NCBI GenBank assembly: GCA_950097015.1
Contig: CATNEN010000001.1
Coordinates: 18,666,501 to 18,730,500, forward strand
Source: Macrostomum hystrix
Taxonomy: Eukaryota; Platyhelminthes; Macrostomidae
Reading direction: 5' to 3'
DNA length: 64,000 bases
Within the stretch, counting starts at the first letter, position 1; every line of letters starts with the position of its first letter. Under the pieces are notes generated by a model. The model ran no database searches. It saw only the letters and a list, made by a program, of their open reading frames with translations, and was not told the DNA's origin. This document shows, piece after piece, positions 23,576-32,424 of this stretch. The translations under genes were made by a program, and so were the position numbers.

Positions 23576-25760
23576 AGTTCCCGAATGCTGAGGAGAACTT
23601 ACGCAGCATGTCGTGATTAAACTGGTTACGACGTGCGTCGAAGTTCATCATCTCGTTACACAGTGACTTAAGCAGCTGGCTTTGCCAAAGGGACTTCATG
23701 ATGTGAATATGCTTCTCTTCCGTTAGCATGCCTCCTGTCTGTCGCTGGGCACGCTGGTAATCCATCACGTCGTCCCTTGCTGCCCGATTCGTATTTTTGC
23801 GAGCAGTCAGCAATTTGTTTGCGATCTGCAGCAGACTTGCAGGGCTTACTGGGAGCTGGTACTTAAGGTAATCATACTCGTCAGATTCGGCAGCGGCGTT
23901 GAACTCAGTGGCAAGCCAGTGAATTGATAATATTAAATTCGCCACCCGCTTGCCACCGACGCGCCAAAAAATGCAGACATTAAGCGTCTTAAATTCAAAA
24001 AACTCGTCCATTGTTGGCGGTCTTCCGAAAACTGCTGTAACGCGTTGCCAGCAATGATTGATGTTGGCGAGTTGTTCATTCAGCACCCTGTGGCGCTGAA
24101 AGAATCTGCCAGCGTCAGGTTCGTCGGGCTGCGCCGGGTCGACGGTTGGGTCACGGGCACCACCAAACTTAGAGGTAAACCGACCTCTTTGAGCTCTGTC
24201 CTCGACCACTTGCAAAACCCGGTCCAGTTCACCAGCGCTGTTTACACTAACGCGTCGGCGAGGATGTATATGCTTATCCGGACGAGTCCAGTACGGATGG
24301 TGCAAGTCGGATTGCCACGGCAGAGAAAAACTGGGCCCGAATTTTTTACGCAAAGCGTGTAGCATCGCGTAGGAGATTTCCGCAGTCATCTTGCGGCCCT
24401 TCTCTCCGAAAGGAAAGCTTTCCTCAACGGAAGCGAGTTCCTCGCGGCTAATTTGCTCAGGGTCGGGCCATAATTCAAACTGTGGCTGATTCCTGCCAGC
24501 AGCTGGTGCTGCTGCTGCCGCTGCCGGAGGTGGCGCTGGCGGATTCGGCACATTGGCTGATGCTGCTGCAGCCGTAGCAGGTGGCGGGGGCGGCTGAGGT
24601 ACATCCGAAAATTGGACGTCGTCTAATACTTCCACAACGTCAAACTGTATGTTGTCAGGGTCAACATCACAATCGAGGTAGGGCACAAGGCTAGGCATAG
24701 AGGATGACCTTCGACTCTGCACGGGCCTTGCCTTTACGGCCAGCAGGGTCGTTTGGGGCTGCTGAGGCATCGCTAGCCCGCGCCCAAAGCAAGGTCTTGC
24801 TCGGACAGCCGGCTGGGGCGTTTGGGGCTGCTGAGGCATCGCTAGCCCGCGCCCAAAGCAAGGTCTTGCTCGGACAGCCGGCTGGGGCGTTTGGGGCTGC
24901 TGAGGCATCGCTAGCCCGCGCCCAAAGCAAGGTCTTGTTTGGAAAGCCGGCTGGGGCGTTTGGGGCTGCTGAGGCATCGCTAGCCCGCGCCCAAAGCAAG
25001 GTCTTGCTCGGACAGCCGGCTGGCCGCGATCTCGGCCAACTGCAGACCCAAGTCCAGAAGGAGTCGTTGCTACAGCACCACGACCACGGCCAAGTCCAGC
25101 AGCAGGTAAAGGCTGGCTGGAGGACTCAGCGGGTCGGTAGGTCGGTAAGGACCGGCTCTGGGTAAAAGACAGGCTCTGATTAAACTGAACGTCGAGCTGC
25201 GTCACCTGATTGAGGCCGCTGCCACCCGCACGTCGAACAGGGGCTGCACGTGCCTCAAGCCTCACAGTAGAATACTGGGGCCACTCAGATGGATGCTTCA
25301 CCTGATTCGTATCGCCATTTTGGACGTATGTACTCAGGTATTGGACATAATCATCCAGCATTTTTCGGCAGCGCTGCACATTTTCCCGCCCTCTGATGAG
25401 ACTCGCATCTTCACCTGGATGTGTCTCCACAAAGTGCTGGCGCAGTCTTTGCCCGATGCGGCTACATTTTGGACAAAGCAACAGAGGAGGTTTCCTACCT
25501 GCTCGATTCTCGTCGATCCTCGCCTCGTAGTTCGCCAGGGCGCTGATCACAGCTAGACGAGTCGAGTTTGTCTCATTGTGCATGGATTTGACGTGATCCA
25601 TCAGTTTGTCGCCTCGCTTCGTTGCTGCGCAGAAGGGGCACTTCACTGGAGCACCATGGGTTCGGCCGCGCCTCGGATTGTCGTCGTCGGATGACTCTTG
25701 GGCAGCCCCTTCAGGAGGCTCGTTATCGGACAGTGTGTCGTTATCGTCCAAAGTAAACAT
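23505..25760 (-). CDS. Double zinc-finger protein with unknown C-terminal module, copy 1 (751 residues)
   Basis: The start is ATG 25760. Order: an acidic N-terminus, finger 1 (C41-x2-C44, H56, H61), finger 2 (C96-x2-C99, H109, H114), a helical stretch (RGRENVQRCRKMLDDYVQYL), a WPQY motif, then a linker with four 23-residue repeats (ARPCFGRGLAMPQQP) and Pro/Ala runs. A module of about 330 residues follows (from FELWPDPEQ through HHPYW, GGARDP and FWRVGGKRVANLI). The 34.3-kb gene has the same architecture and clear similarity along both ends. No known domain is certain; a helical recombinase-like core is only a guess. The last about 22 residues derive from the gag fragment in the wrong frame, so the native 3' end has been lost near 23590. 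The gene is intronless, unlike its paralogue, and is divergent to the SET gene 285 bp away. Confidence 0.7.
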   Translation of the reverse strand: MFTLDDNDTLSDNEPPEGAAQESSDDDNPRRGRTHGAPVKCPFCAATKRGDKLMDHVKSMHNETNSTRLAVISALANYEARIDENRAGRKPPLLLCPKCSRIGQRLRQHFVETHPGEDASLIRGRENVQRCRKMLDDYVQYLSTYVQNGDTNQVKHPSEWPQYSTVRLEARAAPVRRAGGSGLNQVTQLDVQFNQSLSFTQSRSLPTYRPAESSSQPLPAAGLGRGRGAVATTPSGLGSAVGRDRGQPAVRARPCFGRGLAMPQQPQTPQPAFQTRPCFGRGLAMPQQPQTPQPAVRARPCFGRGLAMPQQPQTPQPAVRARPCFGRGLAMPQQPQTTLLAVKARPVQSRRSSSMPSLVPYLDCDVDPDNIQFDVVEVLDDVQFSDVPQPPPPPATAAAASANVPNPPAPPPAAAAAAPAAGRNQPQFELWPDPEQISREELASVEESFPFGEKGRKMTAEISYAMLHALRKKFGPSFSLPWQSDLHHPYWTRPDKHIHPRRRVSVNSAGELDRVLQVVEDRAQRGRFTSKFGGARDPTVDPAQPDEPDAGRFFQRHRVLNEQLANINHCWQRVTAVFGRPPTMDEFFEFKTLNVCIFWRVGGKRVANLILSIHWLATEFNAAAESDEYDYLKYQLPVSPASLLQIANKLLTARKNTNRAARDDVMDYQRAQRQTGGMLTEEKHIHIMKSLWQSQLLKSLCNEMMNFDARRNQFNHDMLRKFSSAFGNYQSPGLTPTARSRSTHCRQSSRG
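24745..25025 (-). repeat. 69-bp in-frame tandem repeat (23 residues), four copies
   Basis: CGCTAGCCCGCGCCCAAAGC recurs at 24771, 24840, 24909 and 24978, exactly 69 bp apart and nearly identical. It lies in the linker of the 751-residue protein, between the finger head and the C-terminal module. Confidence 0.95.
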
Positions 25761-26044
25761 AATTTTAGTGAGTAATAGGCAATAAATAATAACAAGAGTC
25801 CAAATAAAACGAATCAGAGGATTTGTCTGAAAGAAGTTTGATGTCTGAAAGAGGAATGAATTTTGAATAAGAGACTCTTAAATTCTCCCAAATCTGTCTG
25901 TCTCCCAATCCCCTAGGCTCCCAAACCCATTTTGGAATTCGCGGGTCTCCCAAACCCATTATGCTGTTTTAATATATATGAGGCAAATGCCCTGCTGTCG
26001 GGCATTTCAATTCTTCAATCTTTTCTAATCTTTTCAATTCAATC
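25761..26044. promoter_or_regulatory. Divergent intergenic region between two zinc-finger genes
   Basis: These 284 bp separate two start codons pointing away from each other. A TATA-like AATATATATG lies at 25971-25980, about 65 bp before the plus-strand ATG. CTCCCAA(A/T)CCC words recur at 25888-25960. A shared promoter is inferred from the spacing only. Confidence 0.4.
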
Positions 26045-27065
26045 ATGGCTAAAAATTTAACTACAAATTTTTTTAATTGCCCCTATTGTGATGCAAGCAT
26101 GAGGAGTAACCATCTGCGCGATCACATAGGCCGCATGCATGGACGCGATCCCGACGTGGTGCTGCAATTTCTTCGAGCAAGCTCTCGAGGATCCATTGCT
26201 TTGTAAGTTGTGCTTGCATATTTGCCAACCTGCTTCGATGCGCAAGCACCTTCAGGCCCTCCACCCGGACAATTTGACCAAACATTGAAACATTCTGTCA
26301 GGGCACAAAGCTGCCGAAGAGTGCAGGGCGCTGGCTAGAGCCTACATGGCTTCACTTGCGGAATACGTCAATGTTCCCATCGGTCAACGCCCTAAGGCGA
26401 TACCGACGCATCCGAAGCCAAATTTCTTGGTGCCCGAATGCGAGGCGCCCAAAGCAGTGGTGCCCGAATGCGAGGCGCCCGAAACTGATCTGACTGCTGC
26501 AGTAGCATCAGGCCATTCACAGTCAGCTGCTTTTTTTAGCCCGCCACTTCTTCGAAGCTGTGTGGTTCAACGACCCCGCGCCAACTTTAATGAAGTTCAG
26601 AGACTGCTGAGTAGTCTCGACGACAGCGCAGTTCATGTTGTTCAAACCGGCACAAAGGGCAAAGGCGCAATTGCAGCATGTCCTCTGGCAAAGGGAGCCT
26701 TTGTGGCAGAATATCAAAGGATCCTCCTGAGTCAGGAGGAAGGTGAAGCCAGAGAGATGCTGATGCAAGCATCCGGCGAAGATCCGTGGCTGCTATTTAA
26801 TTTCAAGTCAAGTGGCAGAAAATATGTGATTGATGCCTCTGGAAGCGAGCGTGCAGGGCGCTATCTAAATCATTCTAGAAGGAACCCGAACTGCAAGGCA
26901 TCGACTTTCGTGGTTAGCCATGGCGATCGTGGCAAGATCCCAACAGTCTACTTCAGCACCACCCGAGATGTCAATGAAGGTGAAGAGCTGTTGTTTGACT
27001 ACCTCGGAGGCGAACCGGAGCTCTCCTTGGAAGTACTCCAAAATTGTCCATGGTTGCTTGAGTGA
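26045..27065 (+). CDS. Zinc-finger plus SET domain protein, KMT5A-like, N-terminal part disrupted
   Basis: The SET portion is an intact 239-residue frame from ATG 26346 to 27065. It has TKGKGAIA (residues 103-110), GRYLNHSRRNPNC (171-183, the S-adenosylmethionine/active-site pseudoknot block), EGEELLFDY (211-219) and a PWLLE end. This order and the ending are most like the H4K20 monomethyltransferase KMT5A (SET8/PR-Set7). Upstream, ATG 26045 opens finger 1 (C12-x2-C15, H27, H32); that frame stops at about 26205. Finger 2 (CKLCLHICQ, HLQALH) is in the SET frame, followed by one TGA (26286) and then the helical segment (LSGHKAAEECRALARAY) that also follows finger 2 in the paralogues. So one frameshift and one stop separate the head from the catalytic part. 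Either these are errors or the SET unit now starts at 26346. A two-copy VPECEAP repeat lies at residues 29-47. Methylation of histone H4 is inference. Confidence 0.75.
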
Positions 27066-27089
27066 GCAAATTACCGGAGTCAGAACTGC

Positions 27090-27290
27090 GCTGCCCGCGG
27101 ACGCAAGTCCGCCGAGGCGTCCAGCTTCAGGCTCAAAAATACTGTTATGCCCGCGGAAGATAATCAGCCGAGGCGTCCAGCTTCAGGCTCAAAAATACTA
27201 TGATGCCCGCGGAAGATAGTCCGCCGAGGCGTCCAGCTTCACGCTGAAAAGCAATGTGATGCCCGCAGACGTAGGTCCGCAAAGGCTCCC
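27090..27290 (+). repeat. About 55-bp tandem repeat with small hairpins, four copies, 3' of the SET gene
   Basis: CCGAGGCGTCCAGCTTCAGG with CTCAAAAATACT recurs at about 27112, 27168 and 27222, and a diverged copy lies at 27275. In copy 1 GCGGAC-GCAA-GTCCGC is a perfect six-base-pair stem with a GNRA-type loop. Copy 4 keeps most of this (GCAGAC...GTCCGC). It starts 30 bp after the stop codon, so it could lie in the 3' UTR. Confidence 0.8.
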
Positions 27291-27429
27291 AACCTCAGGG
27301 TTGAACTCCGCCATAGCCGGTCCCAAGCCCGGTTGCGAAAGGAGGAGGGTTAGAATGGGGCTGTCAAACCCATCCAGTAAAATCCTGTCACGTTTTCCGT
27401 TAAAAAATTGAGTAGAAATCATAAATAGT

Positions 27430-27950
27430 ATGGGCGTTGTAGCTACAATTCAGCGAGGTACTCAAATGTTTTTCGTATGTTTCGTCAGCTTTTCTAGGTA
27501 ACTTTCCAGGTTAATAAAGTCGAGTAGAATTCATTTGAAATCATGAAACCAACTGAAGCACGTAGGAAATTTTTTGTAGATTGATTTCCTATCGCATTCG
27601 ACTCGGGTAAACTGCGCTCAAATCCATTGGGCCACCCGTATGCTACTGACAGTAGTCAGAGACGAAAAATGATTAAAAAGTAAGAAAATAGTCATAACTT
27701 TTTTTCACAAAAGACATCGAGCTCGGACCGCCTCGAATGAATTTCGCTTCGAAAAATAGTTTAGAAACATACTACCTGAGATTATGGAAGCAGTAGCTAT
27801 CAATCAGCTAGGTACTTGATATATTTTCGCATTTATTTCGTCAATTTTTCTAGGTAACTTTCCAGGTTAATAAAATCGAGTGGAAATCGTTTGAATCACC
27901 TATTGGTGATTAAAAAAACTACTGTAATATTTTTTTCTCACGTTGTAGCT
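27430..27950 (+). repeat. Dispersed repeat family A, copy 1
   Basis: About 500 bp shared with 30270-30770: TTTTCTAGGTAACTTTCCAG, CCATTGGGCCACCCGTATGC, CTGACAGTAGTCAGAG and AAGACATCGAGCTCGGACCG in the same order. The GTAACTTTCCAGGTTAATAA block occurs at both ends of each copy. No coding frame. Confidence 0.9.
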
Positions 27951-28118
27951 ACAATGTACTTTCTTTAAATAGCGTCATAAACAGTCAAATAGTTCCCAGC
28001 TCCTAAAAGCTCCCAAAACTAGCTCCCAAGCTCCTAACATTAATGTAATGTTCCTACAAATATTCATCATTCGATTTTTTGCAGATTATACAGACTGCGA
28101 AAACCGTGAACTAATACC

Positions 28119-29037
28119 ATGGCCGACGAAAAGAAGGAAGTAAGCAAAAGCGACGAGGAGTATGAACATTTAACAATCATCGCGGACGTCTCATATAAAT
28201 ACGAAGATCTAAGCCTTTCGTCAGCCTCTGCCCATGGTGTGCAGACGATGTGTATCGAGGCACACGATGTCACAGGCTCTAATTCACGTGGAGCGTGCGC
28301 TGCCTCGAAGTCAGTTGGTGATTGCCCTGCCTCTAAATCTGCTGAATCCGCGGTACTGCCTACAAGAGCGAAAAAAGAGTGGCCTTCTCTTCTCGTGACT
28401 CTTCTAAGCCTAATTTTAGGACTTTCGTAAAAGAAAAAGTGAATCTGTTTTTAGACAGCATGACGAACTATGACACCGAGGTTTCATACGATCCTTTTTC
28501 GCCAGGTGGCGCTTCGAAGCACACGTCGATAGATTATCTGGACTCGTCCGCAGCCGGTCGTATTTCGTCATCATCAGCTGCTAGAAATCTAGAAGAAAAC
28601 AATTCCTCTGATGATCCCTCTCAAGAATCCGACGACTCGTTCCAGTTGCAATCTAGCGGTTCTGAGTATCAGCCGCCTGAAGGGCTCGACGAAAAGCTCT
28701 CATTTCAAATCGCGACGCGCTCCAAACTTACGGCTGCTGCTGCTACAGCAAGTATTATAAAAGAAGCTAATCAAGCCAGAGAAATCTCAAAAGATGGAAA
28801 AGAAGAAAGCTTCTTTCCAGATGCTGGAATGCGAGCTCGGTCATCGTTTACGAGATCTTGTAGATCGTCTAGCCAAAGACTATGGACTTCGAAGCCGAAA
28901 TCCAGAAGCCTTCAAAAAAGAGGCTGTTGGAATTCATAAAACGCGAAGGATGCTTTCCACACGAGAATGACCCGCTCCTGCAGAAGTTCATTGGTCCGAT
29001 CCTCAATCGGTGGAAGTGCCAGTTTAGAAAATATTGA
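28119..29037 (+). pseudogene. Acidic Ser-rich protein gene with three frame changes
   Basis: A strong start (ACCATGG at 28119) opens an acidic frame (MADEKKEVSKSDEEYEHLTI). Near 28370 coding quality moves to the -1 frame (SSKPNFRTFVKEKVNLFLDS, then a Ser/Asp-rich stretch with ESDDSFQLQSSGSEYQPPE). Near 28800 it moves +1 (LECELGHRLRDLVDRLAKDY), and near 28912 +1 again (LLEFIKREGCFPHENDPLLQ, ending FRKY and TGA at 29037). All three changes lie in A-rich runs, two of them at AAAAAAG. The family is unknown: an acidic, disordered middle and a helical, basic C-terminus suggest a nuclear protein, but that is inference. It lies between two copies of repeat family A. Confidence 0.45.
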
Positions 29038-29041
29038 CCAG

Positions 29042-29450
29042 ATAAGCCAGTGATTTACTATTTTGACGTATAAAACTTCATTCTTTGTTGCTTTTTTAGC
29101 AGCGTGTTTGATAATATAGATTAGGCATTATTACTCTACAGATGTTTGTTTGATCGAAAAAAAACCAGATACTAAGCCAGTGATTTACTATTTTGACGCA
29201 TAAAACTTCATTCCTTGTTTCTTTTTAACAGCGTGTTTGATAATATAGTTTAGGCATTATTACTCTAGTGATGTTTGTTTGATCGAAAAAAACAGATAAT
29301 AAGCCAGTGATTTACTATTTTGACGCATGAAACTTCATTCTTTGTTTCTTTATAGCAGCGTGTTTGATAATATACCTTAGGCATTATTACTCTTAAGACG
29401 CTTGTTTGTTAACAAAAAAAAACAGATAAACAGCCAGTGATATAATATTA
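29042..29450 (+). repeat. About 127-bp tandem repeat, four copies
   Basis: AAGCCAGTGATTTACTATTT begins units at about 29043, 29174 and 29300, and a diverged fourth starts at 29430. Each carries GCGTGTTTGATAATATA and GGCATTATTACTCT. It starts right after the stop of the frameshifted gene. Confidence 0.9.
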
Positions 29451-29499
29451 CTGACCTAAAACTGACTTTTTCTTGCTTTTATCGACTGGAATGAATAGG

Positions 29500-30240
29500 T
29501 GTCTTCCGATGCTAAAGTCTATCGGGCGACACCTGCACTACTGACAGTAGTCAGAGTAAAGAGACAGCTAAAATATAAAAAACAGTCATAAAATTTTTCT
29601 TCAAAAGACATCGACCTCGCACCGCCTGGAATGAATTTAGGTGTACTTGATTTTTTTCCAAGTATCTGGCCAAACTCGGTTGTTGGAGGTCTACGAGTTT
29701 GACTAGCCATTTTCGCAAAGTCACTAGGCTCCAACTAAGGATGTCAACCGCATGTGACATCGATTTCGGACAAACGCACATCGATAGTGCATGTCTACAG
29801 CTTTCCGACGACACCAAGAACGTTGAGAAATAGCCACCAGAAGGCTGTCAAATGATCTCTAGAGTGTCAGAGGCCCCATTAATTGGAGGTCGCAATCTGT
29901 AGACTATGACGCTTTACTACACCGACTGCCAGCCGACTACGGCAGTAGATCTATCGACGGGATGAACGACATCCGACGCAGCATCTATCGACCTACCAGA
30001 CAACGTCAGTCTCATCTCGCTAGATGAAGCGGTTTTCAAATGGGGTCCGCTCAAAGTCGATACCCCCCTGCCTATCGAGGCTTGTCATTTTGACGGGGGT
30101 ACCACTGACAAAAGTGATTTCGGGATGCCACTTAATTTTGATGGATCTCGATGGGATTTGATTCCTCATACTCTGGGATAGACGTAGAGGCGATCCCTGT
30201 CAAAATCTGGGGTCAATAAGTAAGGCTGCGGCGTTTAGAA
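29500..30240 (+). repeat. Dispersed repeat fragments (families A and B)
   Basis: 29520-29640 repeats the CTGACAGTAGTCAGAG and AAGACATCGACCTCG part of family A. 30090-30235 matches the copies at 31450-31590 and (inverted) 12440-12550. Words such as CGACGCATCTATCGAC link 29900-30010 with 31320-31360 and 52500-52550. No coding frame is supported. Confidence 0.75.
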
Positions 30241-30269
30241 TGTTGCCGCAGTTGTAGTCCATCTTCCCT

Positions 30270-30770
30270 ATGTATTTCGTCAATTTTTCTAGGTAACTTT
30301 CCCGGTTAATAAAATCGAGTAGAATTCATTTGAAATCATGTAACCAACTCAGTCGCGTAGGAAATTATTTGTAGATTGATTTCCAATCGAATTCGACTCG
30401 GGTAAACTGTGCTCAAATCCATTGGGCCACGCGTACACTGCTGACAGTAGTCAGAGTCGAAAAAATGACTAACAAGTAAGAAAATGGTCATAACTTTTTT
30501 TTCACAAAAGACATCGAGCTCGGACCGCCTGGAATGAATTTCCCGTCCAAAAATAGGTTAGAAAACACACTACCTAAGAGTATGAATGCAGCCGATATCA
30601 ATCAGCTAGGTATATAAAAATATATACTTGATATATTTTCGCATGTATTTCGTCAACTTTTCTAGGTAACTTTCCTGGTTAGAAAAATCGAGTAGAAATC
30701 ATTTAAATCACAAAAGTATCACTAAAGAATCTTCAAACCTACTGGTGATTTGAAAACTGATCGAATCCTA
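30270..30770 (+). repeat. Dispersed repeat family A, copy 2
   Basis: A direct repeat of 27430-27950 with scattered differences. Together the two copies flank the acidic gene at about 2.8-kb spacing. They are too diverged, and lack the TG..CA ends, to call them LTRs. Confidence 0.9.
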
Positions 30771-30779
30771 TCCAATCGA

Positions 30780-31160
30780 ATCAGTCTTGATAGTACGAGA
30801 GTCTAATTGGCCACCTACTCAAGATTAATTAAAACTTGAGTGGCACAGCAAGATATTAATTTTCGTAAAAAACTTTTTTATATCAACTTTTGCAACAGCA
30901 CTATTTTCTTATCGTATTAATAAAAACATTTTCTGGCCTGCAAACATTTGACGGTATGTAGAGACAGTAAAAAACGTAAAATTAAAAAAAAAATTTAAAA
31001 AAATTTTAAATTAAAAAAACTTAAAAAAAATAAAAAAGCAGCAAACCCTCAAAGGGAGACTAATACATAAAAAAATAGACAAAGATACACTTTTGGGGAC
31101 AAAAATACACTTTTGGGGTCAAATATACACAAAAGTGTATTGGTCTCCCTAACCCTGTAT
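30780..31160. other. A-rich stretch and short inverted/tandem repeats
   Basis: 30980-31040 is almost all A and T. TACACTTTTGGGG occurs twice at 31087-31120 and is inverted as CAAAAGTGTA. GGGAGACTAATAC (31054) is roughly complemented by GTATTAGTCTTCCC (31157), so a stem-loop is possible. Confidence 0.5.
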
Positions 31161-31269
31161 TAGTCTTCCCAACCCGAAGTGTATAACCCTCCCCTTGTCC
31201 GGCCCCTAACCCAGTGCATTGAAAGTCTCAAGGTACCTACAGGCACTGTAACGGTGAGGGGGAAATTAC

Positions 31270-31985
31270 ACGGCTGCCAGTCGTAGACACATCTATTGAT
31301 GTCGGTAGCACATCTATTGATGAGACAAACGGCAACCGACGCATCGATAGATGCTCTATCACTTTCTAAAGACTCACCTGCCCAGACTGAACCGGTCTCG
31401 AATGGCATCCAGTCAAACTTGAGCTATACAGGCCTGTCTAGACTGGCATTTAGGCGCCCCACCGGTCACAAAAGTGCTTTCCGAGTGCCCCTTAATTTTG
31501 ATGGATCTCGGCCGGACTTGACCACCTGTACTCTGGGATAAATTTAGAAGCGATCCCCGCCGAAATCCGGGGTCAATAGGTCACTCTTTGGGGCCAGCTT
31601 GTTGCGCACTAGTTAGCCTAGGCAAACGCTATAAAACGACTGAGGGAATTATTACGCCTTACTTGGCGCGCTGCCAAAAAAGAACGGTGGCATCTAACTG
31701 CGCGCCGCGAGCGTCTATAGACACTTTAATAACTGCCCTATCGTCTGACGATAGTGGCGCCACTTTGGCGCCAATAGCGCCGGAGCTGGAGCCTTGGAAA
31801 CTTGCCCCTCTAACCCTGGAAAAATTGAGGGAATTATTACGCTTTGCGACAGCGGCTACCCGTCGACAATGGAAGCACATCTTGGGACGTGTGAGGCGTC
31901 GTTAGAACGAGGACGGCCTAGACTACATAGTGGGCTGGTCGGCCAGTCGGAGTCGAGCAGCTAAGAGAATTCTATACTACTTACA
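31270..31985 (+). repeat. Dispersed repeat, family B and GGCGCCAATAGCGCC family
   Basis: 31450-31590 is a family B copy. 31730-31980 matches 51830-52090: both have GGCGCCAATAGCGCC, CTGGAGCC, TGCG(A/C)CAGCGGC and TCGGCCAGTCGGA followed by TATACTACTT. Small open frames here are not conserved between copies, so I do not call a gene. From 31990 to 32420 nothing is recognised. Confidence 0.75.
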
Positions 31986-32424
31986 GTATAATGAAACGGG
32001 TTTTTTAGGCGTAAAATGGCGTTTAATTCCTCGGCTGCAACCAATGGCCCTCGGCTTGCTACGTTCGCCTCGAGACTATTAAACGCAGCCTCGGACATTT
32101 TAACCACAGAATGTGAATGAAACGGCGTTTATTATTTACGTAAAATGCTTAATGGACCGTATTTTTGCTATATAAAGTGTTACAGTATCAATCATAAAGT
32201 GACATCATTATAACTTTTCAATTGTCATGCATTCTCTTGCACTTTAGTTCTTGTGCTTTTCCTCGCTGTGTAAACTGAGAAAGGGGTGCTTTATTGTTTT
32301 TGTAAATGAAAGAAACATTTTTTCAATACTTTTTTTTAGTTTTTTTTAAATACGATTCTAGGAAAGTGTCCTTAAATCGTGGAAACGCCCGTGTACGAGC
32401 GTATCAAGCTCAAGCTCGTAAAGC

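Noticed and set aside
24704-25165. 153-residue plus-strand frame over the 69-bp repeat
   Set aside because: It is the antisense of the repeat linker in the 751-residue protein; the minus frame has the fingers and the conserved module.
27430-30770. LTR retrotransposon with the two family A copies as LTRs
   Set aside because: The copies differ at many positions, lack TG..CA ends and a primer binding site, and no gag or pol lies between them.
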